Source: an uncultured Pelagibacteraceae bacterium (GTDB lineage Bacteria > Pseudomonadota > Alphaproteobacteria > Pelagibacterales > Pelagibacteraceae). Taken from it: DNA of 64,000 bases. The stretch lies in assembly GCA_902627645.1 (NCBI GenBank), contig CACOJX010000004.1:1-64000 (forward strand), in the 5' to 3' direction. Below the pieces are notes generated by a model, which saw nothing but the letters and a program-made list of their open reading frames with translations, searched no databases and was not told the DNA's origin. Shown in pieces: positions 31,654 through 43,480 of this stretch (positions are counted from its first letter, which is position 1; every line of letters begins with the position of its first letter). The position numbers were made by a program, and so were the translations under genes.

Positions 31654-32760
31654 ATGTCTGATGATTTTCAACAAAGAGGTGGTAGCCCTTGGGGAACTCC
31701 CCCTGGAAGCGGTGGTGGTAATGGTTCTGGCAGAGGACCAACTCCTCCAGATATAGATAAAATTATTAGAGAATTTCAAGAAAAGATTAAAAGATTTTTA
31801 CCAGGTGGAAGTTCCTCAGGTGGCAAACAAATTTTGTTGGTTTTAATTGTTCTAGGTTTCGTCTGGTTGGCAAGTGGCCTATACAGAGTTTTACCAGATG
31901 AGCAAGGTGTGGTCTTAAGATTTGGTAAATTTGTTAAAACAACTCAACCAGGATTAAATTATCATATTCCTTTTCCAGTTGAGACAGTTCTTACACCAAA
32001 AGTGACAAAGGTTAATAGAATTGATATTGGCTTTAGATCAGAGAGAGATAGTGGTTTTTCTTCTTCAGGTGGAGTTGCAGACGTTCCTCAAGAAAGTTTA
32101 ATGTTAACTGGAGATGAAAACATTGTTAATATAGACTTCTCTGTGTTTTGGGTAATTAAAGATGCTGGCAATTTTTTATTTAAAATTCAAGATCCAGAAG
32201 GCACCGTCAAAGCTGCAGCAGAGACAGCGATGAGAGAAGTAATTGCGAGGTCAGACATTCAACCAATCTTAACAGAAGGTAGATCTGTAATTGAAACTGA
32301 TACACAAGAAATTATTCAAAAAATTTTAGATGAATACACTAGTGGTATTCAAATAACTCAAGTTCAAACGCAAAAAGCTGACCCACCTGATCAAGTTATA
32401 GACGCATTTAGAGATGTACAAGCTGCAAGAGCAGACATGGAAAGATCTAAAAATGAGGCCGAAGCATATGCAAATGATGTTATTCCAAGAGCACGAGGAG
32501 AGGCCGCAAAAATCTTACAGGCTGCAGAGGCATATAAAAAAGAAGTCGTTGCAAAAGCAGAGGGTGAAGCCAGCAGATTTTTAGCTATCTACAATGAGTA
32601 TAAGAAAGCGAAATCTGTAACTCAAGAAAGAATGTATTTAGAAACTATGGAAAAAGTTTTGGCAGATATTGATAAAGTAATAATTGAAAAAAATGCAGGT
32701 TCTGGAGTAGTTCCGTACTTACCGTTACCTGAATTACAAAAAAAGAAAGCAACGAATTAA
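31654..32760 (+). CDS. hflK: FtsH protease modulator HflK
   Basis: A 368-residue stomatin/prohibitin (SPFH) protein of the HflKC complex that surrounds and modulates FtsH. It has a Gly/Pro-rich cytoplasmic N-terminus ('GGSPWGTPPGSGGGNGSG'), one membrane helix (~59-77) and a periplasmic SPFH domain. 'VLRFGKFVKTTQPGLNYHIPFP' (in parts) and a long charged coiled coil (~250-330) follow. The next gene is hflC, 1 base downstream. Confidence 0.95.
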   Translation: MSDDFQQRGGSPWGTPPGSGGGNGSGRGPTPPDIDKIIREFQEKIKRFLPGGSSSGGKQILLVLIVLGFVWLASGLYRVLPDEQGVVLRFGKFVKTTQPGLNYHIPFPVETVLTPKVTKVNRIDIGFRSERDSGFSSSGGVADVPQESLMLTGDENIVNIDFSVFWVIKDAGNFLFKIQDPEGTVKAAAETAMREVIARSDIQPILTEGRSVIETDTQEIIQKILDEYTSGIQITQVQTQKADPPDQVIDAFRDVQAARADMERSKNEAEAYANDVIPRARGEAAKILQAAEAYKKEVVAKAEGEASRFLAIYNEYKKAKSVTQERMYLETMEKVLADIDKVIIEKNAGSGVVPYLPLPELQKKKATN

Positions 32761-32761
32761 A

Positions 32762-33631
32762 ATGAATATAGGAAAGATTACTGCTGGAATAATTGTTGCA
32801 ATAGCTGCAACAGCTTTCTTCTCTATATTTATTGTTAAGGAAGTAAATCAAGCAATTGTTCTACAATTTGGAGATCCAAAAAGAATTATTTTAAAACCTG
32901 GTTTGAATTTTAAAATTCCATTTATTCAAAACGTCGTATATCTTGATAAGAGGATCTTAAATTTAGACACCCCACCCGAGGAAGTTATTGCTTCGGATCA
33001 AAAAAGATTGATAGTTGATGCATTTGCAAGATTTCAAATAATTGACCCATTAAAGTTTTATATTTCTGTAGGGAATGAAAGAGTTGCAAGATCGAGGCTA
33101 GCTACAATTATAAATTCAAGAATTAGGAATGTGTTGGGTCAACAAGAATTACAAACTCTACTTTCTGAAGATAGAACAAAACAAATGGCTTTAATTCAAG
33201 AAGGTGTGAATAATGAGGCAGAAAATTTTGGAATAAAAATCGTTGATGTTAGAATTAAGAGGGCTGATTTACCTCAAGCAAATAGTGATGCTATTTTTAG
33301 AAGAATGCAGACTGAGAGGGAAAGAGAAGCAAAAGAGTTTAGAGCAAAGGGTGCAGAGATGGCTGTTACAATTACGTCAACAGCGGATAAAGAAGTTACG
33401 GTCATATTAGCTGATGCTCAAAAAAAATCAGAGATAATGAAAGGGGAGGGAGATGGTCAAAGAAATAAAATTTTTGCGAATGCTTTCGGCCAAGATCCAG
33501 AATTTTTTGCATTTTACAGAGCAATGCAAGCTTATGAAAAAGCTTTAATTGGTGGTGAAACATCTTTGATATTATCACCTGACAGCGAATTCTTTAAATT
33601 TTTTGGAAACATAAAACCAAAAACAGAATAG
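32762..33631 (+). CDS. hflC: FtsH protease modulator HflC
   Basis: A 289-residue partner of HflK, with an N-terminal signal-anchor helix (~6-25) and an SPFH domain ('AIVLQFGDPKRIILKPGLNFKIPF', in parts). 'DVRIKRADLPQANSDAIFRRMQTERER' (in parts) is characteristic of HflC. Length and position are canonical. FtsH, the regulated protease, is encoded at 4349 in this window. Confidence 0.95.
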   Translation: MNIGKITAGIIVAIAATAFFSIFIVKEVNQAIVLQFGDPKRIILKPGLNFKIPFIQNVVYLDKRILNLDTPPEEVIASDQKRLIVDAFARFQIIDPLKFYISVGNERVARSRLATIINSRIRNVLGQQELQTLLSEDRTKQMALIQEGVNNEAENFGIKIVDVRIKRADLPQANSDAIFRRMQTEREREAKEFRAKGAEMAVTITSTADKEVTVILADAQKKSEIMKGEGDGQRNKIFANAFGQDPEFFAFYRAMQAYEKALIGGETSLILSPDSEFFKFFGNIKPKTE

Positions 33632-33638
33632 CAATTAT

Positions 33639-33824
33639 ATGAAGGAATTGATAATAGCCTTCGGACTATTTTTGTTTATTGAAGGTATTCTATATGCCAT
33701 ATTCCCATCAAAAATGAAAAGTATGCTCAAAAAATTAGAGTTAATATCTACCAGTCAATTAAGAACAGGTGGATTAATTTTTGCAATTTTAGGTTTTGTT
33801 ATTATTTATTACTTTAAGAATTGA
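33639..33824 (+). CDS. Small membrane protein, DUF2065 (YjeT-like)
   Basis: A 61-residue protein with two hydrophobic helices (~3-20 and ~42-58) joined by a short basic loop 'FPSKMKSMLKKLELISTSQLRTGG' (in parts). Layout and position, directly between hflC and a degP protease, match the DUF2065 family often found next to hflKC. Function is unknown, and a link to HflKC/FtsH membrane quality control is only inferred from position. It is 7 bases after hflC and 1 base before degP. Confidence 0.8.
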   Translation: MKELIIAFGLFLFIEGILYAIFPSKMKSMLKKLELISTSQLRTGGLIFAILGFVIIYYFKN

Positions 33825-33825
33825 T

Positions 33826-35229
33826 ATGTCCAAATTAAAGATAATCTTTTTAACTTTATTAATTACGTTAAACTTTAATGTAATATCTAAATCTCAAAAC
33901 GTACCAGCCTCATTTGCTGATTTAGCAGAAAAATTGATGCCATCTGTTGTCAATATTTCAACGACACAAACTATAGTTACAAAAAGCAACCCTTTTCCAA
34001 ACTTTCAATTTCCACCAGGTTCACCTTTTGAGGATATGTTTAAAGAATTTGGGGTTCCTCAGGAAAGACAATCTTCTGCTTTGGGATCAGGTTTCATCAT
34101 TGATGAAAAGGGACTTGTAGTCACAAATAATCATGTCATTCAAGATGCTGAGGATATTATTGTTAGAGTTAGTGGAGACAAAGAATTTAGTGCAAAAGTT
34201 ATTGGTGCAGATCCTTTGTCAGATATTGCAGTTTTACAATTAGATACAAAAGAAAAATTTATCCCTGTTAAATTTGGAGACTCAGATGCTGCAAGAATTG
34301 GGGATTGGGTTATTGCAATAGGAAATCCTTTTGGTTTAGGTGGAACAGTTACATCAGGAATTATTTCTGCTAGAAATAGATCAATAGGATTGTCAAGATA
34401 CGAAGACTATATTCAAACCGATGCTTCTATTAATTCTGGAAATTCAGGGGGACCATTATTTGATATGAAAGGTGACGTAATAGGAATCAATACAGCAATT
34501 TTAGGAAGAAGTGGTTCTATTGGAATTGGTTTTTCCATACCATCAAATAGTGCAAAAATTGTGATAGATCAATTAGTAGAATTTGGGGAAACAAAGAGAG
34601 GTTGGTTAGGTGTAAGAATTCAAGATGTTACAAAAGAAATCGCAGAGGTTGAAAAATTAGATGAACCAAGGGGTGCGCTGGTAGCAAGTGTTGCAGAAAA
34701 TAGTCCATCAGACAAAGCAGGAGTAAAAGCGGGAGATATTATTTTAGAATTTGATGGCGAAATAATTAAAGAGATGAAAGAACTTCCAACAATAGTAGCA
34801 AGAACTAAAGTTGGTAAAAAAGTAAAAGTAAAAATTTGGCGTAATAAAAAAGAAATAATTAAAAACATTACTCTAGGAAGACTTGAAACATCAGAGGATT
34901 TTAAAATTGCAGAAAAAGAAGCAAAACCAAAACCGAAAGAGTCAAGAATTGAAAAATTAAAAATAACAGTTAGGGAGTTAACAAAAGAAGATATCAAGAC
35001 CAGAAATCTTCCAAATCAAACTTCAGGTCTAATTATTACACAAATTGAAAATGACAGTCCATTAATCAAGTCAATTGAAATAAATAGTATTATTTTAGAG
35101 GCTCAAAAGAAAAAGATAAGAAACATTAATGATCTTAACCAAATTTTAAAAACAAATGATAAAACTTTATTGCTTGTTATTTATAACAGTCAAAATCAAA
35201 GAAGATATATTGGTGTCAAATTAGATTAA
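33826..35229 (+). CDS. degP: Periplasmic serine endoprotease DegP-like (Do/HtrA)
   Basis: A 467-residue trypsin-like protease/chaperone of the periplasm. After a signal sequence (~1-22) come the catalytic triad His103 ('NNHVIQDA'), Asp133 ('DPLSDIAVL') and Ser207 ('GNSGGPLF'). Two PDZ domains follow; the first begins near 'RGWLGVRIQDVT'. The start is ATG 33826; an upstream TTG-type extension would overlap DUF2065 without adding a better signal peptide. It completes an hflK-hflC-DUF2065-degP quality-control operon. Confidence 0.94.
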   Translation: MSKLKIIFLTLLITLNFNVISKSQNVPASFADLAEKLMPSVVNISTTQTIVTKSNPFPNFQFPPGSPFEDMFKEFGVPQERQSSALGSGFIIDEKGLVVTNNHVIQDAEDIIVRVSGDKEFSAKVIGADPLSDIAVLQLDTKEKFIPVKFGDSDAARIGDWVIAIGNPFGLGGTVTSGIISARNRSIGLSRYEDYIQTDASINSGNSGGPLFDMKGDVIGINTAILGRSGSIGIGFSIPSNSAKIVIDQLVEFGETKRGWLGVRIQDVTKEIAEVEKLDEPRGALVASVAENSPSDKAGVKAGDIILEFDGEIIKEMKELPTIVARTKVGKKVKVKIWRNKKEIIKNITLGRLETSEDFKIAEKEAKPKPKESRIEKLKITVRELTKEDIKTRNLPNQTSGLIITQIENDSPLIKSIEINSIILEAQKKKIRNINDLNQILKTNDKTLLLVIYNSQNQRRYIGVKLD

Positions 35230-35232
35230 TAT

Positions 35233-36141
35233 ATGGATTTAAAATCCAAAATTATTTTAATTTATGGACCCACAGCCTCTGGTAAATCTAATTACGCTAT
35301 TAAACTTTCAAAAAAAATTAAGGGTGAGATAATAAATGCTGATAGTATGCAGATTTATAAAGAACTAAAAATTTTATCCGCAAGACCTTTAAAAAAAGAT
35401 TATCAAAAAATCAAACATCATCTATATGGTTTTCAGGATGTAAAAAAAAATTTTTCAACTGGTGATTGGTTAAAATTAGTCAATAAAAAAATTCTAGAGA
35501 TTAAAAGGCAAAAAAAAATACCTATTGTTGTTGGAGGAACAGGTTTATATTTTAAAGCTCTTACTGATGGTCTAGTAAATATCCCTAATATTCCTAAAAA
35601 TTTTAGAGAAAAAATCAGAAAATTAAATAAAAAACTTGGAAATAAAAAATTTTTTTTAAGATTAAAGAAGTTGGATCCTTTGATAAAAAATAAAATAAAC
35701 CCCTCTGACAGTCAAAGAACGATTAGAGCTTATGAAGTCAAATTATACACTAAAAGATCAATTTATGATTGGTTTAAAAATACAAAAAACATTTATCAGA
35801 AAAAGGATTTTTATAAAATCTACATAGATTTTCCAAGAGAGGAACTATTAAAGAGAATAAATATAAGAGTTCAAAAAATGATTAAAAACGGTCTAGTTTC
35901 AGAGGTTAAAAGATTTAATAAAATTCGTCTTCATGGAGATAAAATGTCTAAAAAAGCAATTGGTATCAAGGAAGTTAATGAATATCTTCAAAAAAAAATT
36001 GAAATTGAGGATGTTATTGAGAAAATATCAATAAAGACAAGGCAATATGCCAAGAGACAAAGGACCTGGGCAAATGGCAATATGCAAGACTGGAAAAAAA
36101 TGAATCCAAAAGACTTAAATAAGTTTCTAAAAAATTTTTAG
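35233..36141 (+). CDS. miaA: tRNA dimethylallyltransferase MiaA
   Basis: Adds the dimethylallyl group to A37 of tRNAs reading UNN codons, drawing DMAPP from the isoprenoid pathway. P-loop 'GPTASGKSNYA' at the N-terminus, 'INADSMQIYKELKILSARP', 'VVGGTGLYFKALTDGL' and 'KRQRTWANG' are family motifs. It is complete at 302 residues, 3 bases after degP. Confidence 0.95.
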   Translation: MDLKSKIILIYGPTASGKSNYAIKLSKKIKGEIINADSMQIYKELKILSARPLKKDYQKIKHHLYGFQDVKKNFSTGDWLKLVNKKILEIKRQKKIPIVVGGTGLYFKALTDGLVNIPNIPKNFREKIRKLNKKLGNKKFFLRLKKLDPLIKNKINPSDSQRTIRAYEVKLYTKRSIYDWFKNTKNIYQKKDFYKIYIDFPREELLKRINIRVQKMIKNGLVSEVKRFNKIRLHGDKMSKKAIGIKEVNEYLQKKIEIEDVIEKISIKTRQYAKRQRTWANGNMQDWKKMNPKDLNKFLKNF

Positions 36142-36158
36142 ATTTCTATCACTTAGTC

Positions 36159-36188
36159 TTGACCAATTAGCACAACTTCAGCTAGATT
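36159..36188 (+). promoter_or_regulatory. Putative ilvB promoter
   Basis: TTGACC (36159-36164), an 18-base spacer and TAGATT (36183-36188), the last base only 6 bases before the ilvB ATG at 36195. The predicted transcript start falls at or next to the A of the ATG, and no Shine-Dalgarno sequence is present. Confidence 0.5.
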
Positions 36189-36194
36189 GGCCTG

Positions 36195-37961
36195 ATGTCT
36201 AAATTATATTCAGGTGCTGAAATCGTTTTTAAATGTCTTGAGGATCAAGACGTTCAATATATTTTTGGCTATCCTGGAGGTGCAGTTCTACCTATTTATG
36301 ATGAGTTAAAAAATCATTCTTCTATTAAACATATATTAGTGAGACATGAACAAGGTGCAGGTCATGCTGCTGAAGGTTATGCACGATCATCAGGAAAGCC
36401 TGGGGTAGTATTAGTTACTTCAGGACCAGGAGCTACAAATGTTGTTACTGCATTAACAGATGCTTACATGGATTCAGTTCCATTAGTTTGTATTTCTGGT
36501 CAAGTTCCAACTCACTTGATTGGCACTGATGCTTTCCAAGAATGTGATACCACTGGTATCACACGACCATGCACCAAACATAATTGGCTTGTAAAAGATA
36601 TAAAAGATTTATCAAAAATTATTCATAAAGCATTTGAAGTAGCAACAACTGGAAGGCCAGGACCAGTTTTAATTGATATTCCAAAAGATATTCAATTTGC
36701 TAAAACAAATTATTCTCAACCAAAAAAAGAAAAAAAGGTTAATGGTAAGTCTCACAATAAATTTACTGACAATGAAATAAATGAATTAATTAGTTTAATA
36801 TCAAAAGCAAAAAAACCAGTCGTTTATACTGGTGGCGGTGTTATCAACTCTGGACCAAAAGCAAGTGAGTCATTAAGAGAATTTGTAAGATCAATTGGAT
36901 TTCCAATTACATCAACCTTACAAGGATTAGGAGCATTTCCAGGAGATGACAATCAATTTATTGGAATGCTTGGAATGCACGGTACTTATGAAGCGAATAA
37001 TGCTATGCACGATTGTGATTTATTAATTAATATAGGAGCAAGATTTGATGATAGGATAACTGGAAAGATAGATGAATTTTCTCCTAAGTCAAAAAAAGTT
37101 CATATAGATATTGATCCTTCATCGATTAATAAAATTATAAAAGTAGATTTATCAATAGTTGGTGATGTTGATGAGGTTTTAAAAGCTATAATTAAAAAAA
37201 TTAACAAAAAGCAAAATGGTTTAAAAGACTCAAATAAAGAAAAAATATCAAAATGGTGGGAACAAATTCAAAAATGGAGAACCAAAAACTCTCTAGGTTT
37301 TGTTAATAGCGATAAAACTATAAAACCACAACATGCTGTCCAAAGATTATATGAATTAACAAAAAACCAAGATACATTTATAACCACTGAAGTGGGACAA
37401 CATCAAATGTGGGCTGCTCAACATTATAAATTTAATAAACCTAATAGATGGATGACTTCAGGAGGGCTTGGCACAATGGGTTATGGACTACCAGCAGCTG
37501 TTGGGGTGCAAATTGCACACCCAGATAAACTTGTAATTGACATAGCTGGTGAAGCATCAGTTCTAATGACAATGCAAGAAATGTCTACTGCAGTACAATA
37601 TAATTTACCAATTAAAATTTTTGTTTTAAATAATCAATATATGGGGATGGTAAGACAATGGCAGGAACTACTTCATGAAAAAAATTACTCAGAAAGTTAT
37701 TCTGAGGCTTTACCTGATTTTGTGAAATTAGCTGAAGCATATGGCTGTAAGGGAATAAAAGCAGATAATCCAAGTGATTTAGATAACAAAATTAAAGAAA
37801 TGATAAGCCATAATGGTCCAGTGATATTTGATTGCCAAGTTGACCCCAATGAAAATTGCTTTCCTATGATACCATCGGGTAAGCCTCATAATCAAATGAT
37901 ATTAGGACCAAATGATAAAGAAGAAAATAAGATTACAGGAAAAGGAAAGTCTTTAGTTTAA
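36195..37961 (+). CDS. ilvB: Acetolactate synthase large subunit (acetohydroxyacid synthase)
   Basis: TPP/FAD enzyme that starts valine, leucine and isoleucine synthesis. Signatures are 'YIFGYPGGAVLPIYDEL', 'RHEQGAGHAAEGYARSSGKPGV' (in parts), 'VTSGPGATNVVTALTDAYMDSVP' (in parts), 'TTEVGQHQMWAAQHY', 'SGGLGTMGYGLPAAVG' and the TPP motif region 'DIAGEASVLMTMQE'. In the usual motif the residue after G is D; here the sequence reads G-E-A-S. Complete at 588 residues; equivalent to IlvI/IlvB. Confidence 0.96.
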   Translation: MSKLYSGAEIVFKCLEDQDVQYIFGYPGGAVLPIYDELKNHSSIKHILVRHEQGAGHAAEGYARSSGKPGVVLVTSGPGATNVVTALTDAYMDSVPLVCISGQVPTHLIGTDAFQECDTTGITRPCTKHNWLVKDIKDLSKIIHKAFEVATTGRPGPVLIDIPKDIQFAKTNYSQPKKEKKVNGKSHNKFTDNEINELISLISKAKKPVVYTGGGVINSGPKASESLREFVRSIGFPITSTLQGLGAFPGDDNQFIGMLGMHGTYEANNAMHDCDLLINIGARFDDRITGKIDEFSPKSKKVHIDIDPSSINKIIKVDLSIVGDVDEVLKAIIKKINKKQNGLKDSNKEKISKWWEQIQKWRTKNSLGFVNSDKTIKPQHAVQRLYELTKNQDTFITTEVGQHQMWAAQHYKFNKPNRWMTSGGLGTMGYGLPAAVGVQIAHPDKLVIDIAGEASVLMTMQEMSTAVQYNLPIKIFVLNNQYMGMVRQWQELLHEKNYSESYSEALPDFVKLAEAYGCKGIKADNPSDLDNKIKEMISHNGPVIFDCQVDPNENCFPMIPSGKPHNQMILGPNDKEENKITGKGKSLV

Positions 37962-38509
37962 TGGCAAATCCAAAATCCGCATATAGTATTCCTACAAAAA
38001 AAGGTAAATTAGATACACATATCATTGTTATATGGGTAGATAATGAGGCAGGAGTATTAGCTAGAGTAGTTGGATTGTTCTCTGGAAGAGGCTATAATAT
38101 CGAGTCTCTTGCAGTGGCCGAAGTAGATGCAGCAAAAAATATTTCTAGAATTACTATTGTTACTACGGGAACACCACAAGTAATTGATCAAATAAAACTT
38201 CAATTAAAAAAATTAGTTCCTGTTCATAAAGTCGCTGATTTCAAAAGAGAAGATAAGAAAGTAATATTTAAGGAAATGGCTTTACTTAAGGTCGTAGGCA
38301 AGAAAAAAAAGATAGAAAAATGCCTTAAAGCTTGTAAAAGCTATAATCCAGTAATATTGGATAAAACTAAACAATCAGTTGTTATTCAAATTACTGCATT
38401 AAGAAGAGAAATTGATAAAATGAGTAAAAAGTTAAAACCCCTTGGTTTGACAAGCACCTCTAGAACAGGTGCTATTGCAATGACAAGAGGAGCAGAAATT
38501 TTTAAATAA
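37961..38509 (+). CDS. ilvH: Acetolactate synthase small (regulatory) subunit
   Basis: A 182-residue valine-sensing subunit with an N-terminal ACT domain: 'HIIVIWVDNEAGVLARVVGLFSGRGYNIESLAVA' (in parts). A C-terminal ferredoxin-like domain follows. Its ATG shares a base with the ilvB stop (TAATG), fitting translational coupling of the two subunits. Confidence 0.95.
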   Translation: MANPKSAYSIPTKKGKLDTHIIVIWVDNEAGVLARVVGLFSGRGYNIESLAVAEVDAAKNISRITIVTTGTPQVIDQIKLQLKKLVPVHKVADFKREDKKVIFKEMALLKVVGKKKKIEKCLKACKSYNPVILDKTKQSVVIQITALRREIDKMSKKLKPLGLTSTSRTGAIAMTRGAEIFK

Positions 38510-39550
<1,041 letters not shown>

Positions 39551-39586
39551 TAAACCTCCATATTGGGCCAAATTTAATGATTTATT

Positions 39587-39614
39587 TTGCAATCTAAACG
39601 ATAGGTTGTATATT
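39587..39614 (+). promoter_or_regulatory. Possible promoter for leuA-mreB
   Basis: TTGCAA (39587-39592), 16 bases, TATATT (39609-39614) in the 84-base gap between ilvC and leuA. If real, it would drive leuA and perhaps the following mre genes, which have no gap of their own. Confidence 0.4.
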
Positions 39615-39634
39615 TCTTTTATAAAAATTTAAGT

Positions 39635-41212
39635 ATGCCAGATAAAGATAAAGTTTTTATTTTTGATACAACTATGAGGGATGGTGAACAGTCACCAGGT
39701 GCCTCTATGAGTGTTGAAGAAAAGATTCAAATATCCAGAGTCTTCGATGAAATGGGAATAGACATTATCGAAGCTGGATTTCCAATATCCTCTCCAGGTG
39801 ACTTTGAGGCTGTAAGCGCAATAAGTAAAAGTCTTAAAAATTCAATTCCATGTGGATTAGCCAGAGCAACAAAAAAAGATATTGATGCATGTAATGAGTC
39901 TCTTAAGTTTGCAAAAAAATTTCGTATCCACACTTTTATCTCAACAAGTCCTGTTCACATGAAACATAAACTTAATATGAATAATGAGCAGGTTTTAGGA
40001 GCGATAAAAGAGAGCGTTACTTATGCAAGAAATTTTACAGATGATGTAGAATGGTCTTGTGAAGACGGCACTAGAACAGATTTAGATTTTATGTATAAAA
40101 CTATTGAGCTTGCAATTAATTGTGGTGCTAAAACAATAAATATTCCAGACACTGTTGGTTATTCTATTCCAGAAGAATTTGCAAAGACAATTAAATTGAT
40201 TAAAAATAATGTTCCCAACATAGATAAAGCAATTATTTCTGCTCATTGTCACAATGATTTAGGACTTGCCGTAGCTAACGCATTGTCTGGATTGTCTGCT
40301 GGAGTAAGACAAATTGAATGTACTATAAATGGAATAGGGGAACGGGCAGGAAACGCAGCACTTGAAGAAATAGTAATGGCAATTAAAACTAGAGACGATT
40401 TGTTGCCTTATGAGACAGGTATTAAAACTGAATTAATAAGTAAAGCATCCAAGATAGTATCTAATGCCACAGGTTTCCCAGTGCAATTTAATAAGGCAAT
40501 AGTTGGAAAAAATGCTTTTGCACATGAGTCTGGAATTCATCAAGATGGAATGCTTAAAAATAGAGAAACATATGAAATAATGACCCCCGAAAGCGTTGGT
40601 GTAAAAAAAACGTCTCTAGTTATGGGTAAACATTCAGGCCGACATGCATTCAAAGATAAACTTAATGACCTAGGTTATGCAGATGTTACAGATGATGTAG
40701 TGCAAGCAGCGTTTGGAAAATTCAAAATTTTAGCAGATAAAAAGAAACATATTTATGATGAAGATATTGTTGCTTTGGTTGATGATAGTTTGATAATTGA
40801 CAATAAAATTAACGCGATTAATCTTAAATCATTAAAAGTGTTTGCTGGAACAGGGGAACCACAAAGAGCTGATATGACTTTAGATGTATTTGGAGATATA
40901 AAAAAAACATCCCAAACTGGCGATGGACCTGTTGATGCAATTTTTAAATGTATAAAGGATCTATATCCTCATGACGTAAAACTATCATTATATCAAGTAC
41001 ATGCTGTAACTGAGGGAACAGATGCCCAAGCTACTGTAAGTGTAAAGATCGAAGAAAATGATAGAACAACCGTTGGTCAATCAGCAGATACTGATACTTT
41101 AGTTGCATCTGCAAACGCATATTTAAATGCTTTAAATAAAATGCTCATTAAGAGAGAAAAAAAATCACTTTATAAAGATTTAGAACAAAAAAAGATTAAA
41201 GGAGGAGTTTAA
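39635..41212 (+). CDS. leuA: 2-isopropylmalate synthase
   Basis: Condenses acetyl-CoA with 2-oxoisovalerate, committing carbon to leucine. The barrel begins 'FIFDTTMRDGEQSPGASM', with 'HCHNDLGLAVANALSG' and 'GIGERAGNAALEE' as the metal/substrate sites. 'ESGIHQDGMLK' follows, then a C-terminal allosteric LeuA dimer domain from ~residue 390 ('YQVHAVTEGTDAQA'). Full length (525 residues). The last codons contain the ribosome site of mreB. Confidence 0.96.
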   Translation: MPDKDKVFIFDTTMRDGEQSPGASMSVEEKIQISRVFDEMGIDIIEAGFPISSPGDFEAVSAISKSLKNSIPCGLARATKKDIDACNESLKFAKKFRIHTFISTSPVHMKHKLNMNNEQVLGAIKESVTYARNFTDDVEWSCEDGTRTDLDFMYKTIELAINCGAKTINIPDTVGYSIPEEFAKTIKLIKNNVPNIDKAIISAHCHNDLGLAVANALSGLSAGVRQIECTINGIGERAGNAALEEIVMAIKTRDDLLPYETGIKTELISKASKIVSNATGFPVQFNKAIVGKNAFAHESGIHQDGMLKNRETYEIMTPESVGVKKTSLVMGKHSGRHAFKDKLNDLGYADVTDDVVQAAFGKFKILADKKKHIYDEDIVALVDDSLIIDNKINAINLKSLKVFAGTGEPQRADMTLDVFGDIKKTSQTGDGPVDAIFKCIKDLYPHDVKLSLYQVHAVTEGTDAQATVSVKIEENDRTTVGQSADTDTLVASANAYLNALNKMLIKREKKSLYKDLEQKKIKGGV

Positions 41213-42247
<1,035 letters not shown>

Positions 42248-42252
42248 GAAAA

Positions 42253-43479
42253 ATGAATGTAAGCAGAGACGATTTTGTAATTGCAATAAGATCTGCTTTT
42301 TTAAAAAAACAAACTAAACAAAAATTTTCATTATTATCATTAATAATTTTATCTGTTGTAATACTATTTTTGAGTAGTTTCGACTCTAAGATTACAAAAA
42401 TAACTAGGTCTGGTATTAATGAATTTATATACAGAAGTTCATTTGTATTATCCGCCCCAGAGAAAATCTTAAAAAACTTAAGTTATGAAATTAAAAGTCA
42501 TTTTAGTGTCTATTCGAATTTAAAAAAAACTGAACAAGAGCTAAACGAATTTAAATCCAAAAAAATTTCTTTGGATATTCTCGAATTTGAAAATCAGAAA
42601 TTAAGAGAACAACTAGATGACTATCTTGTATCAACTGAAGTTATATATTCTAAAATAATTATTGATAATAAAAGCCAATATCTAAGATCTTTTGTGATTA
42701 ACAAAGGCTCAAAAGATGGAATCAAACCAGGGATGGTTGTTTTAGACCAACAATATTTAGTGGGTAAAGTAATTGAAGTAAATTTTGGAACTTCAAGAGT
42801 TTTATTGATGTCTGATATCAATTCAAATATACCTATTACCATTTCTCCGGGAAATCTTTTAGCTATAGCCACAGGCACAGGTCAAAATCAGGCAAAGGTA
42901 AATTTTTTAAAAAAAATACATTTTGATAAAATCACAAATGACTCACTAGTTTATACATCAGGAACTGGAGGGTTAATAAAAAGTGGAGTACCAATTGGAA
43001 AGATAGTTGATTTTGATCCAAAAGCTGACGGAGATATTATCATAGAATTTTTTAGTGATTTTTCTCAGCTACAGTATGTGTCTGTAACTGCCTTTAATAA
43101 AATAACTGACCTTGAAAATGAAGCATCTTCAGCAGAAAGCAATGAATTATTAACTGGTCCTGCATTAAAAAATAAACTTGAACTTTTATTGCAAGAAAAA
43201 GAAATTAACGATCAGATTACTAATAAAATTAAGTTTGAAAATGAAAATTTGAAAAATCAATTATCGAAAATTCAAATTGAATTGATATCTAAACAGAAAA
43301 AGATTGAGGCACAAAAAGAAAAAATCGAATCTCATAATATTGATAATGAAGAATTAAATTTTTTAAGATTAAATCTAGAATTTGGTGAAAAGTGTAGAAA
43401 AAAGGCCTTTTTAAAAAAAGGATTTAAAACTGGGTCACCTGAATATAAGCAATGTGTGTTAAAAAAAGGAAGATTATAA
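42253..43479 (+). CDS. mreC: Rod shape-determining protein MreC
   Basis: Membrane-anchored periplasmic scaffold of the elongasome. One transmembrane helix (~26-43), a coiled coil (~85-125), then the MreC beta domain ('YLRSFVINKGSKDGIKPGMVVLDQQYLVGKV', in parts; 'VLLMSDINSNIPI'). At 408 residues it is longer than many MreC proteins because of a second C-terminal coiled-coil/basic tail (~300-408) with no domain I recognise. Confidence 0.92.
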   Translation: MNVSRDDFVIAIRSAFLKKQTKQKFSLLSLIILSVVILFLSSFDSKITKITRSGINEFIYRSSFVLSAPEKILKNLSYEIKSHFSVYSNLKKTEQELNEFKSKKISLDILEFENQKLREQLDDYLVSTEVIYSKIIIDNKSQYLRSFVINKGSKDGIKPGMVVLDQQYLVGKVIEVNFGTSRVLLMSDINSNIPITISPGNLLAIATGTGQNQAKVNFLKKIHFDKITNDSLVYTSGTGGLIKSGVPIGKIVDFDPKADGDIIIEFFSDFSQLQYVSVTAFNKITDLENEASSAESNELLTGPALKNKLELLLQEKEINDQITNKIKFENENLKNQLSKIQIELISKQKKIEAQKEKIESHNIDNEELNFLRLNLEFGEKCRKKAFLKKGFKTGSPEYKQCVLKKGRL

Positions 43480-43480
43480 A

